A DNA stretch of 5,390 nucleotides from Bacillota bacterium (GCA_021802375.1 JAKAAL010000361.1:1-5390); one strand, 5' to 3'; counted from the first letter of the stretch, positions 1 through 5,348 are shown. A program made the numbers and translations. Notes: generated by a model not told the origin, from the sequence alone.

Positions 1-1656
1 AGAAATCCGGAGGGCAATACGCCAAATATCTCTTGTGTGCTGCTAAAAACCAATAATGGAGGCGTTTCCTGGCAAAGTTTTCCCTTGGTTGCGAATGCGA
101 AGCTAGACATGACATCTTCCGAAACCGGGTTCGCCATTATCGGTGCACAGTTGTATGCCACGCAAAACGGAGGCGATTCATGGCAACCAGTACCTTTGTC
201 CAAGGGGGAGAGACCTATCTATTTGACCTTCAACTCGTCTGAGCAAGGGTGGATCGTGGTAAACAAGGATGGGCAATCGGATCTTCTGGGGACGACCAAC
301 GGTGGCAAAAGCTTTCATAACACGTTTAGCAGCATTAGTCCAATTGACGCTGTCACGTTTTCTTCTCCAACCCATGGGCTGATGATGTTGGGCTCTCAAC
401 AGCCTGGGACGCCGAACTTAGGGAATTTGGAGCAAACCCAAAATGGTGGGAAAAACTGGTCCCTCTTGCAACCGACTGCCGTGTGGGTTGCGAATGATGT
501 CCATGGATTTTTTCAAAGTATGAGTCTTGCAGGGGCGCACGATGTCTGGATTGCGACTACCAGCGGGGCGATGGGCTTTAGTTCTTCGGGGCTACTGGTG
601 TCGTCGGATGGGGGAATTCGTTGGCATTCTGTAGGGACGAAGCGCCACTGGAACATTGTGTCAGAGCAAATGGTTGCGCCATGCGCCGGGTGGGTTTTAG
701 GCTCGGATTTTCTTCTCAAAACTATGGACAATGGCCAAAAGTGGACGAATGTGTGGCCCGCTCGGTTCCCCCAAAAGGAAGTGGACTTTGTCAGCGCTAC
801 TAAAGGGTATGGTTTAGGAGAGGCAGACAATCCCCATGCAGTACTAAAAACGGTCAACGGCGGCACAGGGTGGACTGCGGTCAATTCTGACCCTCCCGCT
901 GATTTTTCCCAGATCTCGTTTGTTGGGTCGGTGGGTTGGGCCATTGCTGATGAGAACGCCACCGATGGGGCTGGGTCTCGGGTCGAGGTGTTTCGCAGTG
1001 AAAACGGTGGGGTGAGCTGGAGATTGCTTTCATCGGAGCCAACGTCATTAAGCCTCTCTATTAAGATGTTTACGAAAGAAATTGGGGTGCTGGATACCTT
1101 TGGGACACTTTACGCGACTACTGATGGCGGCGTCACCTGGCAGGCGATTTCCGATAGTGCGCCGGGATCGACACCATTAACCGAGTATCTGTCGCCGATT
1201 CACGAGTGGCTTATAAACAGTGCATCGCAAATTGGGACGAATGCCACCTTGACATGGAGCGCCAATGGTGGAAATTCGCAAAGGGTCGTCTATACTTGGC
1301 CTCAGGAATCCAATGTATCTTACATACCGGGGTCCCTCGACTTCATCAATGGGCAGGATGGATGGGTGTGGATGCAAAAAATGGTTCGAACCGACAAGTT
1401 GATCACCAAGCCGGGATCTCCAAAACAAGTGCCGTTAGTCAGGGCGGTCAACTTGTTATACCACACTAGCGACGGGGGAAAAACTTGGTCCATCATGCAG
1501 CTTCCACACGATTTGTCGCCAGCGGCGGACGCGTTGGATTTTGTTAGCAAACGCAGGGGCTATCTGTTTGTTAATAACACCTTACTGTACACGGCATCTG
1601 GCGGCAGGATGTGGCGCGTGATTAGCACCGACAGCCCTCCGGATTTCTATAGGTGA
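1..1656 (+). CDS. BNR/Asp-box (Ycf48-like) repeat beta-propeller protein, 5' end missing
   Basis: The frame is open from base 1 and ends at TGA 1654-1656. A GTG at 37 is the first start-like codon, but repeat-type sequence begins right there, so the true start is almost certainly upstream. At least 551 residues lie in the window. Twelve Asp-box motifs of the form (S/T)-x-(D/N)-G-G-x-x-W are seen; counted from the codon at 37 they lie near residues 5-12, 42-49, 86-93, 134-141, 189-196, 229-236, 272-279, 321-328, 361-368, 408-415, 477-484 and 519-526. Most are preceded by a strand such as LLKT or LYAT and separated by G-W/Y-hydrophobic segments (for example GWVLG, GYGLG, GWAIA). This is the pattern of WD40/YVTN/BNR-like propellers, including the photosystem II assembly factor Ycf48 family. 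The 408-415 box lacks the Trp and is degenerate. Such proteins are usually exported or surface-exposed binding scaffolds, but the N-terminus that would carry a signal peptide is absent here. No catalytic residues are identifiable. The fold is well supported; the function is unknown. Confidence 0.88.
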   Translation, partial: RNPEGNTPNISCVLLKTNNGGVSWQSFPLVANAKLDMTSSETGFAIIGAQLYATQNGGDSWQPVPLSKGERPIYLTFNSSEQGWIVVNKDGQSDLLGTTNGGKSFHNTFSSISPIDAVTFSSPTHGLMMLGSQQPGTPNLGNLEQTQNGGKNWSLLQPTAVWVANDVHGFFQSMSLAGAHDVWIATTSGAMGFSSSGLLVSSDGGIRWHSVGTKRHWNIVSEQMVAPCAGWVLGSDFLLKTMDNGQKWTNVWPARFPQKEVDFVSATKGYGLGEADNPHAVLKTVNGGTGWTAVNSDPPADFSQISFVGSVGWAIADENATDGAGSRVEVFRSENGGVSWRLLSSEPTSLSLSIKMFTKEIGVLDTFGTLYATTDGGVTWQAISDSAPGSTPLTEYLSPIHEWLINSASQIGTNATLTWSANGGNSQRVVYTWPQESNVSYIPGSLDFINGQDGWVWMQKMVRTDKLITKPGSPKQVPLVRAVNLLYHTSDGGKTWSIMQLPHDLSPAADALDFVSKRRGYLFVNNTLLYTASGGRMWRVISTDSPPDFYR

Positions 1657-1798
1657 ATACGGAATTTAAGTGATGCACGGGGTTGATGTTGGGGATCAAA
1701 TATAGATAGGAGATTAATTGCGAAAATGGACAAAAACATACGCAAACGGGATTTGTTGGCTCTTCATGAAAAGATTTCGTTCAAAATCCGGGCCAATC

Positions 1799-1818
1799 TG
1801 GTAACAGGATAGTTACCA
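1799..1818. promoter_or_regulatory. Perfect inverted repeat, possible operator upstream of the SPW gene
   Basis: TGGTAAC-N6-GTTACCA is a perfect 7-bp inverted repeat with a 6-base spacer, 75 bases before the SPW-protein start. It has no T-tract, so it does not look like a terminator. Its right arm overlaps a weak -35-like TTACCA (1813-1818), which is followed after 17 bases by TATACC (1836-1841). Symmetry and position suit a dimeric repressor site, but no matching regulator can be named. Confidence 0.4.
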
Positions 1819-1841
1819 AACTCGACTTCTTGATCTATACC
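1813..1841 (+). promoter_or_regulatory. Weak candidate sigma-A promoter for the SPW gene
   Basis: TTACCA (1813-1818) and TATACC (1836-1841) each match the -35 and -10 consensus at 4 of 6 positions and are spaced by the ideal 17 bases. Transcription would start near 1848, about 46 bases before the ATG. The match is modest; it is reported because nothing better is seen in the spacer and because an inverted repeat overlaps the -35. Confidence 0.25.
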
Positions 1842-1880
1842 AAAGGTGCGAGGCAGTTTATCGCACCACAAAAGATTATC

Positions 1881-1885
1881 GGAGG
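1881..1885 (+). promoter_or_regulatory. Ribosome binding site deciding the SPW gene start
   Basis: GGAGG lies 8 bases before the ATG at 1894. The same frame is open back to an ATG-free region with an earlier candidate codon at 1846, but that codon has no Shine-Dalgarno sequence and would add 16 polar residues in front of the first membrane helix. The 1894 start is therefore preferred. Confidence 0.75.
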
Positions 1886-1893
1886 TGAGTGTC

Positions 1894-2265
1894 ATGCTGT
1901 GGAGAAACTGGCTTATGGCCTTAATTGGTGCATGGTTTGTGGTATCTGCTTGGGTTCTAAACCCCATGCACTCTTCGACGTATCTGTGGACTGCAATAGT
2001 TTTGGGTGGACTGGTGTTAATTGCCAGCGTTTGGGAACTCTCCGATAAGGTCTTTCGGAGCTGGGTTTACTATCTTGAAGCACTTTTCGGATTGTACTTG
2101 GGGTTATCACCGTTCTTCTATAATTTTACTGGATTTGCCTGGGCCGCCACGATAACGGTCATATTGGGCGCGGCGGTTCTGGTCGGGGGATTGTGGCAAG
2201 TCCGTGCGGGGTCGTCAAGTTCTTCGACAAAACCACACACGCCTAATCGCCGGATTGCTTCGTGA
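1894..2265 (+). CDS. Small SPW-repeat-type integral membrane protein
   Basis: This is a 123-residue protein with four predicted membrane helices near residues 5-23, 30-48, 57-76 and 82-101. The two halves resemble each other. Each opens with a Trp-containing helix (GAWFVVSAWVL in half one, GLYLGLSPFFY in half two) followed by a second hydrophobic helix that ends in a VWEL or LWQV segment. This duplicated pattern, with the S-P/A-W/F element, matches the SPW repeat family (Pfam SPW), small bacterial membrane proteins of unknown biochemical role. In this copy the motif reads SAW in half one and SPF in half two, so neither half is canonical. The C-terminal tail (residues 105-123) is Ser-rich and then basic, consistent with a cytoplasmic end. 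The gene appears monocistronic: an inverted repeat lies upstream and a strong hairpin terminator lies 5 bases after the stop. The membrane topology is clear and the family assignment is fairly good; no function can be stated. Confidence 0.82.
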   Translation: MLWRNWLMALIGAWFVVSAWVLNPMHSSTYLWTAIVLGGLVLIASVWELSDKVFRSWVYYLEALFGLYLGLSPFFYNFTGFAWAATITVILGAAVLVGGLWQVRAGSSSSSTKPHTPNRRIAS

Positions 2266-2270
2266 ATCAA

Positions 2271-2300
2271 AGGAGCCGCCAAAATGGCGGCTCCTTTCTT
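2271..2300. terminator. Bidirectional rho-independent terminator between convergent genes
   Basis: A perfect 10-bp stem (AGGAGCCGCC, 2271-2280, pairing with 2286-2295) encloses the loop AAAAT. On the plus strand it is followed by TTTCTT, closing the SPW gene. On the minus strand it is followed by TTTGATT, closing the CBS gene. It starts 5 bases after the SPW stop and ends 3 bases from the CBS stop, so one hairpin probably serves both. The T-tracts are short and interrupted on both sides. Confidence 0.85.
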
Positions 2301-2736
2301 AGTGGCGCACTGCGTTGGAGTGTCGGCTAGGCTCGGAAATTTCACTTAAGGCTTGGCCCGATTCATTGGTAAAGATGTTTACCCGCGCCAAATCTGCAAT
2401 GGCGATAATTCCCACAAGTTTTCCGTTGTCAATCACCGGGAGTCTTCGCACTTGGTGCTCCGCCATTTTATTAGCGGAATCACGGGCATCGGAACTCGGC
2501 GCGCAGGTCACCACGTTGTCAAACATGACGACTTTCACCGGGGTATCCGGACCTTTGCCTTCTGCTATCGCCTGAATTGTAATATCTCGATCCGTTACGA
2601 CGCCGACAACTTTTCCTCCTTCAACCACCGGGGTGCTGCCGCAATTAACTTTCTCCATTATTTGGGCAGCTTTTTGGATAGAATCTGTCGGCGATACTGT
2701 GGACACGTTCTTGGTCATAATTTCGCTGACTTTCAT
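2299..2736 (-). CDS. Tandem CBS-domain protein, YhcV/Hrp1-like
   Basis: This is a 145-residue cytosolic protein made almost entirely of two CBS domains (about residues 7-62 and 73-120), forming one Bateman module. CBS1 has STPVVEGGKVVGVVTDRDI, with the nucleotide-binding G-x-x-T-x-x-D signature at G45-T48-D51. CBS2 has RRLPVIDNGKLVGIIAIAD, where the Thr/Ser of that signature is Ala (G109-A112-D115), so the second site may bind ligand differently or weakly. CBS pairs commonly bind adenine nucleotides or related ligands. The overall sequence, including the C-terminal NES-G-AL-S-IS segment, resembles Bacillus YhcV as I remember it; stand-alone proteins of this type include the hypoxic response protein Hrp1 of mycobacteria. 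The ATG at 2734-2736 has AGGAG (complement of 2744-2748) 7 bases upstream. No recognisable promoter is seen in the 144-base spacer to the next gene. The actual ligand and partner are unknown. Confidence 0.92.
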   Translation of the reverse strand: MKVSEIMTKNVSTVSPTDSIQKAAQIMEKVNCGSTPVVEGGKVVGVVTDRDITIQAIAEGKGPDTPVKVVMFDNVVTCAPSSDARDSANKMAEHQVRRLPVIDNGKLVGIIAIADLARVNIFTNESGQALSEISEPSRHSNAVRH

Positions 2737-2834
2737 AAGACATCTCCTCTCAACCGAGTTACACCCGTAGTGTTAATCGGTGCATAGTGTCTCATGCAGG
2801 GAAATTGTGGGGATAACTTGTCAGCGAACGAAGA

Positions 2835-2867
2835 TAACAAAAAGGGAAGGGCATTGCCCTTCCCTTT
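2835..2867 (-). terminator. Rho-independent terminator of the ABC ATPase gene
   Basis: AAAGGGAAGGGC (2841-2852) pairs perfectly with 2856-2867 around a 3-base loop, giving a 12-bp stem. Read on the minus strand the hairpin ends in TTTTTGTT. It lies 13 bases past the ATPase stop codon, which marks that gene as the last of its transcript and separates it from the CBS gene downstream. Confidence 0.88.
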
Positions 2868-2880
2868 GATGATGACGCTA

Positions 2881-3990
2881 TCAGGCCGACGCCGAAATAG
2901 ATTTCTCAGTCGCAGCGTCAAAGGCATGAAGACGAGCAGGATCTAAGGTACAGGCAATGGTTTCACCCACCGTACCCAACCAGTCATTGGCAGTGCGAGC
3001 AATTAGGGACTGATTGCCATAATCCAGATACACCATGTTTTCGTGACCCATGGGTTCGATCAGGCGCACAACAGCGCGAATTTGAGTATCGGGGAAGCGA
3101 GAGACTGCTTCCGGAGACACATGAACATCTTCAGGTCGGATGCCAAGCGCCAAAGTGTTGCCCGTCAATGCAGATGCCGCCTGAGCAATCCGGGTTGGCA
3201 AAGTCATCGATTGCCCCTCAGCGACAAAACTCACCGTAGTGCCCTGGCGCGTTAATTCACCGCGTAACAAGTTCATCGCTGGTGTTCCCACGAAAGTGGC
3301 AACAAATTGGTTCGCCGGGCGATGATAAATTCCATCAGGAGTATCTACTTGTTGCACAACGCCGTCTTTCATAACGACAATGCGAGTTCCCATAGTCATT
3401 GCTTCGGTTTGATCGTGGGTAACATAAATGATGGTGGCGCCGAGACGTTGATGCAATCGTTTTAATTCCACTCGGGTTTGGGTCCGGAGTTTGGCATCGA
3501 GGTTGGAAAGGGGTTCGTCCATTAAAAAGGCTAAGGGTTCTCGTACAATGGCACGGCCTAGAGCAACTCGCTGCCGTTGACCTCCTGATAATTCTTTGGG
3601 TTTTCTTTCAAGAAGGGTTCCAATACCTAATATCTCGGCAGCTTCTTTGACACGGCGGTCAATCTCTGCGCGGGGAACCTTGCGCAGTTTAAGGCCGAAG
3701 GCCATATTTTCAAAAACTGTCATGTGGGGATAAAGAGCGTAGTTTTGAAACACCATAGCAATATCGCGATCTTTTGGTGGCACGTGGCTGACATCGCGGC
3801 TGCCAATGTGAATGGCACCGCTGGTTACGTCTTCAAGACCCGCCACCATGCGCAACGTGGTGGTTTTTCCGCAACCAGACGGGCCCAACAAAATGAGAAA
3901 CTCTTGGTCCTCAACATTCAACGTGACATCATGTACAGCTTCGACTTGCCCATATTTTTTTGACACATGTTCTAGAAGTACGCTTGCCAA
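2881..3990 (-). CDS. ugpC: ABC sugar-importer ATPase, MalK/UgpC/MsmX family
   Basis: This is a 369-residue ATPase that would power carbohydrate (or glycerol-3-phosphate-type) uptake from the inner face of the membrane. From the chosen TTG start: Walker A GPSGCGKTTT at about 36-45, Q-loop Gln 82 (VFQNYALYPHMTV), signature LSGGQ at 134-138, Walker B LAFLMDEP at 153-160 with catalytic Glu 159, D-loop SNLD at 162-165, and switch His 192 (YVTHDQTEAMTM). A C-terminal TOBE/regulatory domain follows from about residue 240, with LGIRPEDV at 282-289. All catalytic elements are intact and the length is normal for the family (about 365-370). The frame is open further upstream, to a start-like codon at 4057-4059. 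The TTG at 3988-3990 gives the usual MASVLLEHVSKKYG-type N-terminus and has GGGAG 9 bases before it. No permease or binding-protein gene is adjacent and a terminator follows directly. This fits a stand-alone ATPase shared by several importers, as is known for MsmX of Bacillus subtilis. The substrate cannot be read from the sequence; ugpC is a family-level label. Confidence 0.95.
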   Translation of the reverse strand: MASVLLEHVSKKYGQVEAVHDVTLNVEDQEFLILLGPSGCGKTTTLRMVAGLEDVTSGAIHIGSRDVSHVPPKDRDIAMVFQNYALYPHMTVFENMAFGLKLRKVPRAEIDRRVKEAAEILGIGTLLERKPKELSGGQRQRVALGRAIVREPLAFLMDEPLSNLDAKLRTQTRVELKRLHQRLGATIIYVTHDQTEAMTMGTRIVVMKDGVVQQVDTPDGIYHRPANQFVATFVGTPAMNLLRGELTRQGTTVSFVAEGQSMTLPTRIAQAASALTGNTLALGIRPEDVHVSPEAVSRFPDTQIRAVVRLIEPMGHENMVYLDYGNQSLIARTANDWLGTVGETIACTLDPARLHAFDAATEKSISASA

Positions 3991-3999
3991 TGTGACTCT

Positions 4000-4004
4000 C
4001 TCCC
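4000..4004 (-). promoter_or_regulatory. Ribosome binding site deciding the ATPase TTG start
   Basis: On the minus strand GGGAG lies 9 bases before the TTG at 3988-3990. Starting upstream instead would add 23 residues not typical of the family, and no comparable Shine-Dalgarno sequence was noted there. Confidence 0.65.
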
Positions 4005-4042
4005 TTAATATGAAATAGAGGCTGTGTTCAGTGGTACGGCTC

Positions 4043-4072
4043 TCAAGGACCCAATTCACGGGGATTCCTTGA
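4043..4072 (-). promoter_or_regulatory. Stem-loop-forming inverted repeat upstream of the ATPase gene
   Basis: TCAAGGA (4043-4049) and TCCTTGA (4066-4072) are perfect complements. Inside them CCC (4050-4052) can also pair with GGG (4061-4063), leaving a 2-base bulge and an AATTCACG loop. There is no T-tract, so it is not a simple terminator. It sits 53-82 bases before the TTG start, where it would be either a leader hairpin or an operator. Which one cannot be told without the transcription start. Confidence 0.4.
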
Positions 4073-4077
4073 AAAGA

Positions 4078-4091
4078 TGCGAATTATCGCA
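4078..4091. promoter_or_regulatory. Short palindrome upstream of the ATPase gene
   Basis: TGCGA-ATTA-TCGCA is a perfect 5-bp inverted repeat with a 4-base centre, 5 bases upstream (relative to the ATPase gene) of the larger hairpin. Its size suits a repressor half-site pair. It does not match the CcpA cre consensus well, and five matching pairs can occur by chance. Confidence 0.25.
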
Positions 4092-4191
4092 ATAGGAAAA
4101 GATCTTAATACATGCATTATGACATAGTGAAACCACCTAGGCGACATCTTTTTCATGAGATATCGGATAAAAATGATAAAAACACATCGTC

Positions 4192-4221
4192 TTGACACTG
4201 TAGCCATGTTCGTGCCATAAT
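4192..4221 (+). promoter_or_regulatory. Sigma-A-type promoter of the tRNA-Gln gene
   Basis: A perfect -35 TTGACA (4192-4197) is followed, after 18 bases, by the -10 CATAAT (4216-4221), a 5/6 match. The A/T-rich stretch just upstream (about 4164-4186) resembles an UP element, as is common for stable-RNA promoters. Transcription should begin near 4228, about 24 bases before the mature tRNA. Confidence 0.85.
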
Positions 4222-4251
4222 GTGTCCTGTTGCTGACCTAGACGAACTGAT

Positions 4252-4327
4252 TGGGGAGTCGCCAAGTTGGTAAGGCACGGGACTTTGGATCCCGCATGCG
4301 CAGGTTCGAGTCCTGCCTCCCCAGCCA
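4252..4327 (+). tRNA. trnQ: tRNA-Gln (anticodon TTG), CCA encoded
   Basis: The full cloverleaf folds by eye. The acceptor stem TGGGGAG (4252-4258) pairs with CTCCCCA (4317-4323). The D stem is GCC/GGC (4261-4263 with 4274-4276). The anticodon stem CGGGA/TCCCG (4278-4282 with 4290-4294) holds the loop CTTTGGA, with anticodon TTG at 4285-4287 reading CAA (and CAG by wobble). The variable loop has 5 bases. The T stem GCAGG/CCTGC (4300-4304 with 4312-4316) carries the loop TTCGAGT. The discriminator base is G4324 and CCA is encoded at 4325-4327. All stems are perfect, so the gene looks functional. It has its own promoter and terminator and is a single-gene unit. The tRNA 3' end borders a stretch of different base composition. 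Confidence 0.97.
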
Positions 4328-4342
4328 ATCTTTTCTGAGACA

Positions 4343-4370
4343 CCGCAAGCGATTGCGGGTTTTTTGTTTT
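4343..4370 (+). terminator. Rho-independent terminator of tRNA-Gln
   Basis: CCGCAA (4343-4348) and TTGCGG (4353-4358) form a perfect 6-bp stem with a GCGA tetraloop. A G and then TTTTTTGTTTT follow. It lies 16 bases after the encoded CCA. Confidence 0.9.
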
Positions 4371-4379
4371 GCGGCGGAC

Positions 4380-4556
4380 GGCCGCAAATGGGCCGCGGGC
4401 CGCAGAACGGGCCGCAGGAAACCACACAGGCCCATCAAGGCCGTTCTATGACGTTTCGTGACAGCAGTTCTTGGGTGAGACTTTCAGACTCAGGACGGCA
4501 TCACCCAGACGCCGTGACAGGGGAAGAAAAGGGATGGGCCGCAGAACCGGGCCGCA
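4380..4556. repeat. Cluster of GGCCGC-containing direct repeats in a noncoding stretch
   Basis: GGCCGC occurs six times, starting at 4380, 4391, 4398, 4410, 4537 and 4550. The larger unit GGGCCGCAGAAC(C)GGGCCGCA occurs twice, at 4397-4416 and 4536-4556, differing by one inserted C. Between them lie an 8-base direct repeat CGTGACAG (4457-4464, 4513-4520) and a TGGGTGA/TCACCCA inverted repeat (4472-4478, 4501-4507). No plausible gene is seen in 4366-4557. The patch lies between the tRNA terminator and the 3' end of the XRE gene and may be a remnant or recombination scar; its role is unknown. Confidence 0.6.
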
Positions 4557-4557
4557 A

Positions 4558-5286
4558 TCATGGACGCGGCAATGCTTGAACCAGCTCTCGTATTAGACGG
4601 CGCTGTGGGCTAGTTAGAGACGGCCACGTCGCCACGATCGCACGAAAATCCGAGTCGTCGGGGAGTGCTTTACTCTCCGTTGGCGGCCCACTGCGCCACC
4701 GCTCGACTGCCTCCAAGATCGCACCCAACACCACCGTCGCCAAATCCGTGTCGTCATGCCCGGAAATATTATTCACCCATGCGGCCATGGCCGCCTCATC
4801 ATCCTTTAGCTCCAGCGTGACCTGCCACGACCCCCATAGCCACAGCGGCCGCGTGAAGGTCGGGGGAGACTCATGACTCAGCGCTGCCGTCGTCTGCCAT
4901 CTTGGCAAACCCAGGGCGGGCCAGATCTCCACCAGTGTCGGCCACCGCACAGAGTGGGACCACGTGGTGCCCTTCGCGATGACCGTAGCCGCTGCACTGG
5001 CAAACGACATATCCGCAGGCCACCATTCGGCCTGACGGGGGGAGTAGGCTGCCGACTGAGTGAGATGGTAGGCCAAGGCACGCAAGAACACAGCATTATT
5101 CGTGTCGCTCCACCATGGGCATCCATAAGCATCGGCCGCCGCCAACCGATCCAGCGTGTCTACGGTGGGCTGATGCACCGTCCGCTCGATTCGCGACAAA
5201 TTCGATGTGTGAAATCCGGTCACCTCTGCAATGCTCGGCATTCCCAACCCTTTGAGGGTGCGTACATCGCGAAAATATTCGGTCAA
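4558..5286 (-). CDS. XRE-type helix-turn-helix protein with unrecognised Trp-rich C-terminal region
   Basis: This is a 242-residue protein. Residues about 4-52 form a Cro/C1-type helix-turn-helix: FRDVRTLKGL, then MPSIAEVTGFHTSNLSRIER, then QPTVDTLDRLA. This is the standard layout of XRE repressors, including the S-x-I-E-R end of the recognition helix. The remaining 190 residues are mostly helical with many tryptophans (14 in the whole protein, near 6%), with WW pairs at 58-59 and 88-89 and a W-L-W-G-S-W cluster at 149-154. I do not recognise this part as a known sensor or enzyme domain. It ends with a helix of the SPQRRLIRELVQAL type, as seen at the end of other XRE proteins. No transmembrane segment is convincing. 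The only usable start is TTG at 5284-5286; a later Met (residue 16) would cut into the helix-turn-helix. GC content is clearly higher than in the ATPase gene, suggesting different ancestry. DNA binding is well supported; target and signal are unknown. Confidence 0.8.
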   Translation of the reverse strand: MTEYFRDVRTLKGLGMPSIAEVTGFHTSNLSRIERTVHQPTVDTLDRLAAADAYGCPWWSDTNNAVFLRALAYHLTQSAAYSPRQAEWWPADMSFASAAATVIAKGTTWSHSVRWPTLVEIWPALGLPRWQTTAALSHESPPTFTRPLWLWGSWQVTLELKDDEAAMAAWVNNISGHDDTDLATVVLGAILEAVERWRSGPPTESKALPDDSDFRAIVATWPSLTSPQRRLIRELVQALPRP

Positions 5287-5306
5287 CGAATCGTATAATG
5301 GGACAC
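5283..5306 (-). promoter_or_regulatory. Short upstream ORF overlapping the XRE gene start
   Basis: The XRE gene's TTG start has its nearest strong Shine-Dalgarno, AGGAGG (complement of 5311-5316), 24 bases away, which is too far for direct use. That site is instead 4 bases before a GTG at 5306-5304, which opens a 7-codon frame ending in TGA at 5285-5283. That stop overlaps the TTG start as TTGA. The arrangement suits translational coupling by termination-reinitiation, though a start assignment error is also possible. Confidence 0.35.
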
Positions 5307-5348
5307 TCGCCCTCCTAGTTCTCGTACCCCGTTAATTTCGCCGTTATG

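Noticed and set aside
513..962. 149-codon minus-strand frame within the BNR gene
   Set aside because: It is opposite a strand with regular Asp-box repeats and has no recognisable motif of its own.
1683..1699. TTGAT-N7-ATCAA after the BNR gene stop, considered as its terminator
   Set aside because: The stem is short and AT-rich and no T-tract follows; no terminator for the BNR gene is visible in the spacer.
2353..2787. 144-codon plus-strand frame antisense to the CBS gene
   Set aside because: The minus strand encodes two clear CBS domains with a good RBS; the plus frame has no recognisable motif and is a shadow.
2781..2798. TGCAT-N8-ATGCA inverted repeat upstream of the CBS gene
   Set aside because: Only five pairs with an 8-base spacer and no associated promoter; chance is a sufficient explanation.
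4137..4438. Overlapping minus-strand frames of 66-96 codons, including one reading GEAGLEPAHAGSK
   Set aside because: They are translations of the antisense of the tRNA-Gln gene, a well-known source of spurious database proteins. The cloverleaf fully explains this stretch.
4380..4556. GGCCGC repeats considered as a CRISPR array
   Set aside because: Repeat units are short, unevenly spaced (7-127 bases) and lack uniform spacers; no cas genes are present.
4873..5298. 141-codon plus-strand frame
   Set aside because: It lies entirely antisense to the XRE gene, has low-complexity Arg/Pro-rich content, shows no domain and has no convincing RBS. The minus frame has a clear helix-turn-helix.
5294..5299. 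Perfect TATAAT on the plus strand near the XRE start
   Set aside because: The positions 16-18 bases upstream (5270-5277) do not resemble TTGACA and there is no extended -10 TG. It is more simply explained by the antisense of the uORF codons.
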